Shown here in pieces: positions 44,492 to 54,800 of a stretch of DNA of 64,000 nt. Origin of the DNA: Paraburkholderia phytofirmans PsJN. Its GTDB lineage: Bacteria; Pseudomonadota; Gammaproteobacteria; Burkholderiales; Burkholderiaceae. Position numbers and translations under genes: made by a program. The notes under the pieces were generated by a model that was not told where the DNA came from, did no database searches, and saw nothing but the letters and a program-made list of their open reading frames with translations. The first letter of the stretch is position 1. The number at the start of each line of letters is the position of its first letter. The stretch is from assembly GCF_000020125.1 (NCBI RefSeq), contig NC_010676.1, forward strand, positions 558,001 to 622,000, in the 5' to 3' direction.

Positions 44492-45397
44492 ATGAAAGAA
44501 GAATCGCCGAAAGCCATTTTCTATGCGCTCGCCGCCAACCTCGGCATTGCCATCTGCAAGTTCGCGGCCGCCGCGTTCACCGGTTCCGGCTCGATGTTCG
44601 CCGAGGCCATTCACTCCACTGCTGATTGCGGAAATCAATTGCTGCTGCTGTTCGGTCTGCGTGAAGCGCGCAAGCCGGCGAGCCCGTTGCATCCCATGGG
44701 CGGCGGGCGAGAGATCAACTTCTATTCGCTTCTGGTCGCGCTTCTGCTGTTCTTTGTCGGCGGTGCGTTCTCTGTGTATGAGGGCGTGCATCGTCTGTTC
44801 GTGCGCGAGCCGTTGCAGTACGCCTATGTGGCGCTGGCGGTGCTCGGCGTGTCCGTGGTGCTGGAGGCGCTTTCCTTGTGGGGCGCCGTCAAGGAAATCC
44901 GCAAGACGCATCCCGACAAAAGCATGTGGCGCTGGTTTCGGGAGACGCGTGAATCCGAACTCCTCGTGGTAGCGGGCGAGGATATCGCCGCGCTGGCGGG
45001 CCTGGCGATGGCCTTCGCGGCCGTGCTGCTCACCATGATGACCGGCAATCCTGTCTACGACGCATTGGGTTCCATCGGCGTCGGCGTGTTGCTGATGGTG
45101 ATCGCGTGGCTGGTGGCGCGTGAAGTGAAATCGATGATCGTCGGCGAATCGGCGAGCCCCGAAGTGCGGCGCGCTATCGAGGCGCATCTGCGCGGGCGCA
45201 CCGAGATTCGCAGCATCATCAATATGATTACGCTGCAATGGGGGCGTCATGTGGTGGTGGCGGTGCAGGCGGAAATGATCGACTACGCGAGCGGCCGCGC
45301 GATGGTCGATGCGATCAACGTGATCGAAGCGGACTTGCAGGCCACGTTCCCGCAAGTCCGCTGGGTGTTCTTCGAACCGGAGGTGCCGCGCGTTTGA
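44492..45397 (+). CDS. Cation diffusion facilitator (CDF) family transporter
   Basis: 301 residues from MKEESPKAIFYALAAN; no clear ribosome site. Six membrane helices, with the metal-site motif in helix 2 as HSTAD (AEAIHSTADCGNQ), plus a second acidic site in GEDIAALAG of helix 5, then a cytosolic C-terminal domain. The subgroup resembles the TMEM163/ZT_dimer-lacking CDF proteins often annotated as cation transporters. It exports a divalent cation such as zinc, iron or manganese by proton antiport; the metal is not determined. Confidence 0.85.
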   Translation: MKEESPKAIFYALAANLGIAICKFAAAAFTGSGSMFAEAIHSTADCGNQLLLLFGLREARKPASPLHPMGGGREINFYSLLVALLLFFVGGAFSVYEGVHRLFVREPLQYAYVALAVLGVSVVLEALSLWGAVKEIRKTHPDKSMWRWFRETRESELLVVAGEDIAALAGLAMAFAAVLLTMMTGNPVYDALGSIGVGVLLMVIAWLVAREVKSMIVGESASPEVRRAIEAHLRGRTEIRSIINMITLQWGRHVVVAVQAEMIDYASGRAMVDAINVIEADLQATFPQVRWVFFEPEVPRV

Positions 45398-45413
45398 GCG
45401 GCACGTCTACTCT

Positions 45414-46394
<981 letters not shown>

Positions 46395-46627
46395 CGTGGT
46401 GCTCCTGTTATGAAGTGCACAAAGCCGGTGCGCTGCGGACTATCGATTATAAGAAAACGCTGAAGAACGCGTACGGAGCCGAGTTGCATGCTTTTTCCAG
46501 CAGGGCCCGTCAACGCTGACCGGGAGCACATCGCGTAGTGGAAAATAATTTCTTCGCACCTATACTTCTTTCGGCCTGAAAGCAGCACTCTCTCCCAACC
46601 TGCATCAAAAGCAAAAGGAAGATCACG

Positions 46628-47701
46628 ATGCTGACTCGCTCACTCGGCGCCGTCTGCGCCATTACCCTCGCGGCATGCGCGGCCTTTTCGTCCGGGCCGG
46701 CCAGTGCGGACGACAACGACGGTTTCTCGCGCGGCGACGGCGGCTCGCACGGGCAGCCCGTCAAGGTGATGATCATTTCGATGTTCGGGCCGGAAGGCCA
46801 GGTGTGGCTCGATAACCTCGGCCCGTGGCGCGAAATTACAGTGGACGGCTTGTCGCCCGATTACCCGACGGTCCATTGCAACAAGCAGGATGTATGCGTG
46901 ATGACCACCGGCATGGGACACACCAACGCTGCTGCGTCGATCATGGCGCTGACGTTCTCGCCGCGCTTCGATTTGCGGCACACGTACTTCATGGTTGCCG
47001 GCATTGCCGGGATCGATCCACAGCAGGGCACGGTGGGCTCCGCCGCGTGGGCGAAATATCTGGTCGACTTCGGGATTCAATGGGAGATCGACGGGCGTGA
47101 GATTCCGCCCAACTGGAATACCGGCTACCTCGGCATCAATACGACGAGTCCGTCGGACAAGCCGCCGCTCGACTATCGCACTGAAGTGTTCCAGTTGAAC
47201 AAGCGGCTCGCGAATACGGCGTTCGCGTTATCTCGCCACGTGACGCTGTCCGATAACGCGCAGGCTCAGGCCGCGCGGGCCAAGTACTCATATCCGCCGG
47301 CGAACCTTCCGCCGACCGTCATTCAATGCGATACGCTCGCGGGCGACACCTGGTGGTCGGGCACGCTGCTTGGGCAGCGTGCCCGCGACTGGACCAAAAT
47401 CCTGACCGATGGAAAAGGTGTCTACTGCACGACGCAGCAAGAGGACAACGCCACCTACGAGGCGCTCAAGCGCGCGGCTTCAGTACACAAGGTGGATTTG
47501 GATCGCGTTGCCGTGTTGCGGGCGGGCTCCGATTTCGACCGGCCCTATGACGGGCAGACGAGTGCGGACAACCTGCTGAACTATGCCGCGCAAGGCGGCT
47601 TTACGATCGCCATCCAGAACCTGTTCCTGTCGGGCAATCCGCTCGTGCAGGATATCTCCACGCATTGGGGCGAGTGGCGTGACGGCGTGCCGAGGCGCTA
47701 G
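46628..47701 (+). CDS. NUP-family purine nucleoside permease-like exported protein
   Basis: 357 residues; AAAAGGAAG upstream of the ATG. N-terminal signal (MLTRSLGAVCAITLAACAAF, cleavage near PASA). The mature part follows the purine nucleoside permease family: VKVMIISMFGPEGQVWLDNL, MTTGMGHTNAAASIMAL, YFMVAGIAGIDPQQGT, and the nucleoside phosphorylase-like core RAGSDFDRPYDGQTS. Fungal members transport purine nucleosides; bacterial ones are exported and may instead be periplasmic nucleoside-binding or hydrolysing proteins. A hairpin terminator follows at 47720. Confidence 0.78.
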   Translation: MLTRSLGAVCAITLAACAAFSSGPASADDNDGFSRGDGGSHGQPVKVMIISMFGPEGQVWLDNLGPWREITVDGLSPDYPTVHCNKQDVCVMTTGMGHTNAAASIMALTFSPRFDLRHTYFMVAGIAGIDPQQGTVGSAAWAKYLVDFGIQWEIDGREIPPNWNTGYLGINTTSPSDKPPLDYRTEVFQLNKRLANTAFALSRHVTLSDNAQAQAARAKYSYPPANLPPTVIQCDTLAGDTWWSGTLLGQRARDWTKILTDGKGVYCTTQQEDNATYEALKRAASVHKVDLDRVAVLRAGSDFDRPYDGQTSADNLLNYAAQGGFTIAIQNLFLSGNPLVQDISTHWGEWRDGVPRR

Positions 47702-47719
47702 GTCTGTGCGCATGTGACT

Positions 47720-47746
47720 GTGCCCGCGGACCAGATCCGCGGGCAC
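47720..47746 (+). terminator. Hairpin after the NUP-family gene
   Basis: A perfect 11-bp stem (GTGCCCGCGGA, 5-nt loop CCAGA, TCCGCGGGCAC), 18 nt past the stop. No T-run on the plus strand, so termination would depend on the strong stem. It also lies just past the microprotein gene on the minus strand. Confidence 0.6.
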
Positions 47747-47765
47747 TCGCTGCTACTTTCGACAT

Positions 47766-47840
47766 TTAGTGTTGCGGCGCGCGGTACGGCGTCCACACGG
47801 GGGTATCGGTATCCCAATGGTCGAGTTCCGAGGGTGTCAT
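47766..47840 (-). CDS. Possible 24-residue microprotein, Trp/Pro-rich
   Basis: A short frame with a near-ideal ribosome site (AAAAGGAGCTCATC then ATG) and a TAA stop. It codes for MTPSELDHWDTD followed by TPVWTPYRAPQH: two Trp, four Pro, several acidic residues early and basic ones late, no cysteine and no signal peptide. It lies 83 nt downstream of a DUF4148 gene on the same strand and may share its transcript. I recognise no family. The ribosome site is the main evidence that it is translated. Confidence 0.45.
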   Translation of the reverse strand: MTPSELDHWDTDTPVWTPYRAPQH

Positions 47841-47923
47841 GATGAGCTCCTTTTTGAAGAGTGCATGAATGGCGCCGCAATGAATATTTCTTTTGGAAAC
47901 CGAATCATTGCGGCAAGCTGGTT

Positions 47924-48232
47924 TTACTGTCCGTTGGCCACACGCGTAACGTCGCCGCTCGTGCCTTCCTGCCGCGCGATGCGTTCAGCCTGGGTTTGAC
48001 CGATCAGGCCTTTGTTCGGATACGTCGTGCGATTCAGCGCGGGCAACGAGCCGTCGCGATACGCTGCGACCAGTTCGGCCTTCACTTCTTCACGCGACTT
48101 CGCGGTCGTGGTCGGCGCGGGTTGCGTGTTGTACGAGCCGGCGCGGCCAATGCCGCCGCTGCTGCTTTGTGCAAACACCGGGGCGCTCACGAGCAGCGAA
48201 AGAGCCAGACCTGCTAAGAGATTGCGTTTCAT
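47924..48232 (-). CDS. DUF4148 small exported protein (copy 3)
   Basis: 102 residues, AGGAG 6 nt ahead of the ATG. Signal peptide MKRNLLAGLALSLLVSAPVF with AQ cleavage, then a Gly/Ser linker and the more divergent core SREEVKAELVAAYRDGSLPAL, then TYPNKGLIGQTQAERIARQEG. The spacing of VKAEL and the YP...AER segment follow the DUF4148 pattern although GYxP is replaced. Function unknown. The 230-bp region upstream holds its promoter. Confidence 0.78.
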   Translation of the reverse strand: MKRNLLAGLALSLLVSAPVFAQSSSGGIGRAGSYNTQPAPTTTAKSREEVKAELVAAYRDGSLPALNRTTYPNKGLIGQTQAERIARQEGTSGDVTRVANGQ

Positions 48233-48394
48233 GATTCACTCCTGTCGATTCGTTTGCAGCACGAGCGGCGCTGCGACAGGGTGAAATGTAGACTTCGAGG
48301 CGGTGCGGATAAACCGCACTTTCGCGAAATGAATTGTCGCGATTCCAGAACAATCGTTTCAATGCTGAGTGAAACGCCTTGCCGGCGTTGTAGC

Positions 48395-48425
48395 AAAAGA
48401 AAACCGCGGCATTAGAGCCGCGGTT
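48395..48425 (-). terminator. Terminator of the efflux regulator gene
   Basis: AACCGCGGC at 48402-48410 pairs with GCCGCGGTT at 48417-48425 around a 6-nt loop. On the minus strand the stem runs into TTTTCTTTTG. It lies 42 nt past the stop of the LysR gene. Confidence 0.75.
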
Positions 48426-48466
48426 GGAATTCACTGTTCCAGATTCTGTACTTCAATTCACGCGTC

Positions 48467-49471
48467 TTATGCGACCCATTCAGTTATCACGGGCGTATCG
48501 AGCATTGGAGCAGACTCGCGTTCTTCGAAAGTGCGTTTCGTGCACGTTGCGTCCAGACTGCCACGTCCACTCAATAACGGACAACGGTCGAACAGCTCCG
48601 CGATCCAGTCTACGAAAACGCGGACTTTAGGCGACAGATGCCGACTGTGCGGATAGACTGCCGAAATTGGCATCGGCAAAGGCTTCAGTTCTGGCAGTAC
48701 TTCGACCAGTTGGCCCGACCGCAGATGCGGCAGCACCATGAAGAGCGCAGGCTGAATCAGGCCGAAGCCTTCCAATCCGCAAGTCACGTAGGCGTCCGCG
48801 TCGTTCACCGAGACGATGCTCTTCATTTTCACTTCGATTTCTTTGCCATCAACCAGGAAGGCCCAATCGAGCGTGCGACCCGTGCGGCTCGAGAAGTAAT
48901 TGACTGCTTTGTGATTCTCCAGGTCTTCGAGCGACGTCGGCATGCCCGCGCGCTCGATGTAGTCGGGGGCCGCGCAGGTCACGCCCTCGAACAAACCGAT
49001 CCGGCGCGCCACCAGCGAGGAATCCTGTAGCGCGCCGACCCGCACCACGCAATCCACGCCTTCCTGCAGCAGGTCAACCGGCCGGTCCGTCAGGCCGAGT
49101 TGCAGGTCGATGTCCGGATAGCGCGTGTGGAATTCACACAGCGAAGGAATCACCAGCAAGCGGCCGATCGACCCCGGCATGTCGATGCGCAGCTTGCCGT
49201 GCGGCTTTTTATTGCCGCTTTGAAAACTGGCCTCGGTCTCTTCGACGTCCGCGAGAATGCGCACGCAGCGCTCGTAGTACGCCGCGCCGTCGGGCGTGAG
49301 CGACAAACGGCGCGTGGTCCGATGCATCAGACGCGTACCGAGGAACGCTTCGAGGTTCTGAATAATCGTGGTAACCGATGCGCGCGGCAGGTCGAGCGTT
49401 TCCGCCGCGCGGGTAAAGCTGTTGGTGTCGACGACACGAGTGAACACTTGCATGGCCTGAAGCCGGTCCAT
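48467..49471 (-). CDS. ceoR: LysR-family regulator of the RND efflux operon (CeoR/BpeT-like)
   Basis: 334 residues from MDRLQAMQVFTRVVDTNSFT. N-terminal LysR helix-turn-helix (AAETLDLPRASVTTIIQNLE and AFLGTRLMHRTTRR, about 20-55), then an effector domain with LRIDMPGSIGRLLVIPSLCEF and LTDRPVDLLQEGVDCVVRVG. It diverges from llpE and the RND genes exactly as CeoR in Burkholderia cenocepacia and BpeT in B. pseudomallei, which activate their pumps in response to compounds such as salicylate and whose mutants over-express the pump. Target assignment by synteny. Confidence 0.85.
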   Translation of the reverse strand: MDRLQAMQVFTRVVDTNSFTRAAETLDLPRASVTTIIQNLEAFLGTRLMHRTTRRLSLTPDGAAYYERCVRILADVEETEASFQSGNKKPHGKLRIDMPGSIGRLLVIPSLCEFHTRYPDIDLQLGLTDRPVDLLQEGVDCVVRVGALQDSSLVARRIGLFEGVTCAAPDYIERAGMPTSLEDLENHKAVNYFSSRTGRTLDWAFLVDGKEIEVKMKSIVSVNDADAYVTCGLEGFGLIQPALFMVLPHLRSGQLVEVLPELKPLPMPISAVYPHSRHLSPKVRVFVDWIAELFDRCPLLSGRGSLDATCTKRTFEERESAPMLDTPVITEWVA

Positions 49472-49560
49472 TGCAGACCTCCAATAGGGGCTGGCGCACT
49501 GAGCAGGAATGGACTCCACCGCGAATCCGCAGACAATCGCATTCGATTGTTCAGGGGCGC

Positions 49561-49618
49561 CGAATTGTGTTGCCGGATTATAGGCATTTATTTACGAGTC
49601 TGCCGAACCCACAATTCG
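49561..49618. promoter_or_regulatory. Candidate CeoR operator: split inverted repeat in the ceoR/llpE gap
   Basis: CGAATTGTG at 49561-49569 is perfectly mirrored by CACAATTCG at 49610-49618, leaving 40 nt between the arms. The spacer is AT-rich (GGATTATAGGCATTTATTTACG), a likely place for promoter elements. Two half-sites flanking a promoter agree with a LysR tetramer bending the DNA between ceoR and llpE. Confidence 0.5.
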
Positions 49619-49633
49619 CACCATTGAAGTTCT

Positions 49634-50518
49634 ATGCGCATTGCGCGGCTCGACATGGAAGCATTTAAACCGCCGTACTCCTTTGTGCCTACCGGCAGCA
49701 GCCCGGCAGAGGCCGACAGCACGGCACTCGAAGTCTCTGACGTGCAGATCGAAGGGCACGCGCAGGACATCACGTTGCGTCTGTATAGACAGGAAAAGAA
49801 AACCTCACTGCCGGTACTGCTTTATTTCCACGGTGGTGGATTCACGAAGGGCTCGATCGACCAGGCCGACTACGCCTCGCGTTATTTCGCAGAACACTTA
49901 CCGGCGCTGGTCGTGTCGGTCGGTTATTCGCTGGCGCCGCAGTTTCCGTTTCCGGCCGCGCCTGAAGACGCGCATCGTGCGGCGCTGTGGGTGCAGACAC
50001 GAGCGCGCGCGTTTGGCGGGAACAGCAAGAAGGTCGGCGTGGCCGGCCACGACGCGGGCGGGCAATTGGCCAATTGCCTCGCGTTTATCGCGCGGGATCG
50101 CGGCGACGTGCGAATTTCCGCGCAGGCGCTGTTCGGGCCGATGCTCGATCCGAGTCTGACGCGCCTTGGCGACGAAAAGCGCCTCGGCTCGGACATCACG
50201 GCAAAAGAGTGCGCGGCGTGTTATCGCGCATATCTGCCGCAAGCGTCGCAGCGTATGCATCCGTACGCCGCGCCGCTCGAATCGTCGCGCCTCGCGGGCC
50301 TGCCGGCCACGCTGATCGCGACGGCGCAAAACGACGTGCTGCATGTGGAAGCGGAGAAGTACGCCAGCAGCCTGATCGACGCCGGTGTGCTGACCCAGGT
50401 GGTCCGCTATCCGAGCGTGTCGCATGCCGCGCTGGCCGATCATCCGCCCGCCCTGCAGGAAGCAGTGCGATTTTTTCAGTGGCGCTTCGATGCACGCGCA
50501 TCGCTGAAACAGAAATAA
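49634..50518 (+). CDS. llpE: LlpE, lipase-like alpha/beta hydrolase of the efflux operon
   Basis: 294 residues from the ATG at 49634 (weak GAAG upstream); a second ATG at 49655 is also possible. HSL-like fold with an intact oxyanion motif YFHGGGFTKGS. At the nucleophile elbow, where family members have GDSAG, this protein reads GHDAGG, so the catalytic Ser is replaced by Asp140. The later QNDVLHVEAEKYA and SVSHAALADHP segments hold the acid and base positions. LlpE genes open the CeoAB-OpcM and BpeEF-OprC operons and are not known to be needed for drug efflux. With this elbow it may be a non-serine hydrolase or a binding protein. Confidence 0.85.
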   Translation: MRIARLDMEAFKPPYSFVPTGSSPAEADSTALEVSDVQIEGHAQDITLRLYRQEKKTSLPVLLYFHGGGFTKGSIDQADYASRYFAEHLPALVVSVGYSLAPQFPFPAAPEDAHRAALWVQTRARAFGGNSKKVGVAGHDAGGQLANCLAFIARDRGDVRISAQALFGPMLDPSLTRLGDEKRLGSDITAKECAACYRAYLPQASQRMHPYAAPLESSRLAGLPATLIATAQNDVLHVEAEKYASSLIDAGVLTQVVRYPSVSHAALADHPPALQEAVRFFQWRFDARASLKQK

Positions 50519-50552
50519 GCAGAACTTTAATCAACGATCTCGGGAGCTTCAC

Positions 50553-51827
50553 ATGACTATCCTTCCTCTTTCCCGTCGCCGTGTGGCGATTGCCGCACTT
50601 GCCGTCATTGTCGTGGCCGGGCTGGGCACGTTCGGCGCGATTCGCGTGGACGCGAGCTCGCCCGCCGCGCCGACCATCGTGCCGGAAGTCGATGTGGCCA
50701 CGGTGGTGCAAAAAACCATCACCGATTGGCAGAGCTACTCGGGCCGCCTCGAAGCCGTCGAGAAAGTGGACGTGCGTTCGCAGGTGCCGGGCACCATCGT
50801 GTCCGTCAACTTCAAGGACGGCGCGCTCGTGAAGAAAGGCGACACGCTGTTCGTGATCGACCCGCGTCCGTATGCGGCCGAGGTGGATCGCGCCGAGGCG
50901 CAACTGGCCGCAGCACAGGCGCGCACGGGCTACACGCAAAGCGATTGGGAGCGCGCGCAACGCCTGATCGCCGACAACGCGATCGCCAAACGCGACTACG
51001 ACGAGAAGCAGAACGCCGCGCGTGAGGCGAGCGCCAACCTGAAGGCCGCGCAAGCCGCGCTCGAAACCGCCCGCATCAATCTCGGCTACACGAAGATTGT
51101 CGCGCCGGTTTCGGGCCGCGTGTCGCGCGCGGAAATCACCGTGGGCAACGTCATCTCGGCGGGCGCGACGGCTGCGCCGCTGACCACGCTGGTGTCGGTT
51201 TCGCCGATCTACGCATCGTTCGACGCGGACGAACAAACGTATCTGCAATATCTGAGCCGCGCGAAAGATGGCAGCAAGGTGCCGGTGGAACTCGGTCTCG
51301 CGGACGAAACCGGCTACTCGCGCAGCGGCGTGATCGAGTCGGTGGACAACCGGCTCGACACGTCGTCGGGCACGATCCGCGTGCGCGCGCGTTTCGATAA
51401 CCAGGACGGTGCACTGATTCCAGGTCTGTATGCACGCGTGAAAGTGGGCGGCAGCGAGCCGCATCCGGCGCTGTTGATCGACGACGCAGCAGTGGGCACC
51501 GATCAGGACAAGAAGTTCGTGCTGGTGGTCGATCAGAACAATCACGTTGCGTATCGCTCGATCGACGTGGGCGGCATGCAAGGCAATCTGCGTGTGGTGA
51601 AGGGCGGCTTGAAAGCCACCGACCGGATCGTCGTGAACGGCATACAGCGCGTGCGTCCGGGTGACGCGGTGCGCGCGCACATGGTGCCGATGACCACGGA
51701 TGGCGATCCGAATAGCGCACCGCTCGCACAAAAGCAGACGCCCGCACAGCCGCAATCGCAGGCCCAATCGCAGGCACAAACGCAGGCACAAACGCAGACG
51801 CGCACCAAAGCGGACAAGAATTCGTGA
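50553..51827 (+). CDS. ceoA: RND efflux periplasmic adaptor (CeoA/BpeE-like)
   Basis: 424 residues; GGGAG upstream. One N-terminal membrane helix or uncleaved signal (VAIAALAVIVVAGLGTF). Membrane-fusion-protein order: barrel-sandwich hybrid start SGRLEAVEKVDVRSQVPGTI, a helical hairpin (residues about 105-180: VDRAEAQLAAAQARTGYTQS and the KAAQAALETARINLGYT helix), the return lipoyl segment KIVAPVSGRVSRAEITVG, then beta-barrel. The last 35 residues are an unusual Gln-rich repeat (QAQSQAQTQAQTQTRT). It joins the inner-membrane pump to the outer-membrane channel. Second gene of the efflux operon. Confidence 0.93.
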   Translation: MTILPLSRRRVAIAALAVIVVAGLGTFGAIRVDASSPAAPTIVPEVDVATVVQKTITDWQSYSGRLEAVEKVDVRSQVPGTIVSVNFKDGALVKKGDTLFVIDPRPYAAEVDRAEAQLAAAQARTGYTQSDWERAQRLIADNAIAKRDYDEKQNAAREASANLKAAQAALETARINLGYTKIVAPVSGRVSRAEITVGNVISAGATAAPLTTLVSVSPIYASFDADEQTYLQYLSRAKDGSKVPVELGLADETGYSRSGVIESVDNRLDTSSGTIRVRARFDNQDGALIPGLYARVKVGGSEPHPALLIDDAAVGTDQDKKFVLVVDQNNHVAYRSIDVGGMQGNLRVVKGGLKATDRIVVNGIQRVRPGDAVRAHMVPMTTDGDPNSAPLAQKQTPAQPQSQAQSQAQTQAQTQTRTKADKNS

Positions 51828-51883
51828 GCCTCGCGCGCCGCGGTCTGACTGCGCGGCGCTTGCTCCAACGTTAAGAGCTTCCC

Positions 51884-54800
51884 ATGAACATATCCAAATT
51901 CTTCATCGATCGACCGATCTTTGCCGGCGTGCTGTCGGTACTGATCCTGCTGGCGGGCATTATTTCGCTCTTCAAGCTGCCGATCTCGGAGTATCCGGAA
52001 GTCGTGCCGCCTTCGGTGGTGGTGCACGCGCAGTATCCGGGTGCGAATCCGAAGGTGATCGCCGAAGCGGTCGCTTCGCCGCTCGAAGAGCAGATCAACG
52101 GCGTCGAGAACATGCTGTACATGCAGTCGCAAGCGAATAGCGACGGCAATCTCACGCTCACGGTGACCTTCAAGCTTGGCACCAATCCGGACCTCGCGAC
52201 GCAGCTCGTGCAGAACCGCGTCAATCAGGCGCTGCCGCGTCTGCCGGAAGACGTGCAACGCCTCGGCGTCACCACGATCAAGAGTTCGCCCACGCTGACC
52301 ATGGTGGTGCATTTGATCTCGCCGAACAATCGCTACGACATGACGTATCTGCGCAACTACGCGCTGCTGAACGTCAAGGACCGGCTCGCGCGGATTCAGG
52401 GCGTCGGCGAAGTGCAGTTGTGGGGTTCGGGTGACTACGCGATGCGCGTCTGGCTCGATCCGCAGAAAGTGTCGCAACGCGGCCTGACGGCGACCGAGGT
52501 GGTCAACGCGATCCGTGAGCAGAACATTCAGGTGGCGGCCGGTGTGATCGGCGCATCGCCTTCGGTGCCGGGCACGCAACTGCAGTTGTCGGTGAATGCG
52601 CGTGGCCGTCTGAGGACTGAGGGCGAATTCGGCGACATCATCGTCAAGACCACGCCGGACGGCGGTGTGACTTACCTGAAAGATATTGCGCGGATCGAAC
52701 TCGCGGCGTCGGAGTACGGATTGCGTTCGCTGCTCGACAACAAACCGGCGGTGGCGCTCGCCATCAACCAGGCGCCGGGTGCGAACTCGCTCGCGATTTC
52801 CGATCAGGTGCGTACCGCGATGAAGGAACTCGCGGAAGACATGCCGGCGGGCGTCGAATACAAGATCGTCTACGACCCGACGCAGTTCGTGCGCTCGAGT
52901 ATCGAGGCGGTCGTACATACGCTGCTTGAAGCGATCGCGCTGGTGGTGATCGTCGTGATCGTGTTCCTGCAGACGTGGCGTGCTTCGATCATTCCGCTGA
53001 TCGCGGTGCCGGTGTCGATTGTCGGGACGTTCTCGTTGCTGCTTGCGTTCGGCTTCTCGATCAACGCGTTGTCGCTGTTCGGCATGGTGCTCGCCATCGG
53101 GATCGTGGTGGACGATGCGATCGTGGTGGTGGAGAACGTCGAGCGGAACATCGAAAACGGGCTGAGTGCGCGCGACGCGACCTACAAGGCCATGCAGGAA
53201 GTGAGCGGGCCGATTATCGCTATCGCGCTGACGCTCGTCGCCGTGTTCGTACCGCTCGCGTTCATGACCGGTTTGACGGGCCAGTTCTACAAGCAGTTCG
53301 CGATGACCATCGCGATCTCGACGGTGATCTCGGCGTTCAACTCGCTGACCCTGTCGCCGGCGTTGTCCGCGATGCTGCTGCGCAGCCATGGCGCGAAGGA
53401 AGACTTCCTGACGCGTGTGATGAATCGCGTGCTGGGTGGTTTTTTCAGGCGTTTCAACAAGGTCTTTCATCGCGGTTCGACGGAGTATGGCCGCGGCGTG
53501 ACCGGCGTGCTGCGCCGTAAGGGCGCGATGCTGGCGGTCTACGCGATTCTGCTGGGCGCGACCGTGCTGATCTCGCGCGTGGTGCCGGGCGGCTTCGTGC
53601 CGGCGCAGGACAAGGAATACCTGATCGCCTTTGCGCAGTTGCCGAACGGTGCGTCGCTGGATCGCACGGAGAAGGTGATTCGCGACATGAGCTCGATTGC
53701 GCTGAAGCAGCCGGGCGTGGAGAGCGCGGTGGCGTTCCCGGGTCTGTCGGTGAACGGCTTCACGAATAGCTCCAGCGCGGGCATCGTGTTTGTCACGCTC
53801 AAGCCCTTCAAGGATCGCGGCAACAAGAAGCTGTCGGCCGGTGCGATTGCCGGTGCGCTGAATCAGCAATACGGTGCGATCAAGGATTCGTTCGTCGCGG
53901 TGTTCCCGCCGCCACCCGTGCTCGGTCTCGGTACGCTCGGCGGCTTCAAGATGCAGTTGGAAGATCACGGCGCGCTCGGTTACGCGGAGTTGAACAAGGC
54001 CGCGGAGGCGTTCGTGAAGAAGGCCGCGCAGACGCCTGAACTCGGCCCGACCTTCTCGAGCTATCAGATCAACGTGCCGCAATTGAACGTGGACCTCGAC
54101 CGTGTGAAGGCCAAGCAGCTCGGCGTGCCGGTCACGGACGTGTTCAACACGATGCAGATCTATCTCGGCTCGCTGTATGTGAACGACTTCAACCGCTTTG
54201 GCCGTGTGTATCAAGTGCGGGTGCAGGCGGACGCGCCGTTCCGTCAACGCGCCGACGACATCCTGCAACTGAAGACGCGCAATGCCGCGGGCGACATGGT
54301 GCCGTTGTCGTCGCTCGTGACGGTAACGCCGACGTTCGGTCCGGAAATGGTGGTGCGTTACAACGGCTATACGGCTGCCGACATCAACGGTGGGCCTGCG
54401 CCGGGCTTCTCGTCGGGTCAGGCGCAAGCCGCGGCCGAACGCGTGGCGGCGGAAGTTTTGCCGCACGGTGTGAAGCTCGAATGGACCGACTTGACGTATC
54501 AGCAGATTCTGGCCGGCAATGCGGGCTTGTGGGTGTTCCCGATCAGCGTGCTGCTCGTGTTCCTCGTACTCGCCGCACTGTATGAAAGCCTGACGCTGCC
54601 ACTCGCTGTGATTCTGATCGTGCCGATGAGCGTGCTGTCCGCGCTGACCGGCGTGTGGCTCACGGGTGGCGACAACAACATCTTTACGCAGATCGGTTTG
54701 ATGGTGCTGGTGGGCTTGTCGGCGAAGAACGCGATTCTGATTGTCGAGTTCGCTCGCGAACTGGAGCATGACGGGCATACGCCGCTGTCGGCGGCGATCG

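Noticed and set aside
51542..54778. A 1078-codon open frame antisense to ceoA-ceoB
   Set aside because: Same codon-bias shadow; the composition is dominated by Arg, His and Gln and it spans two clear efflux genes.
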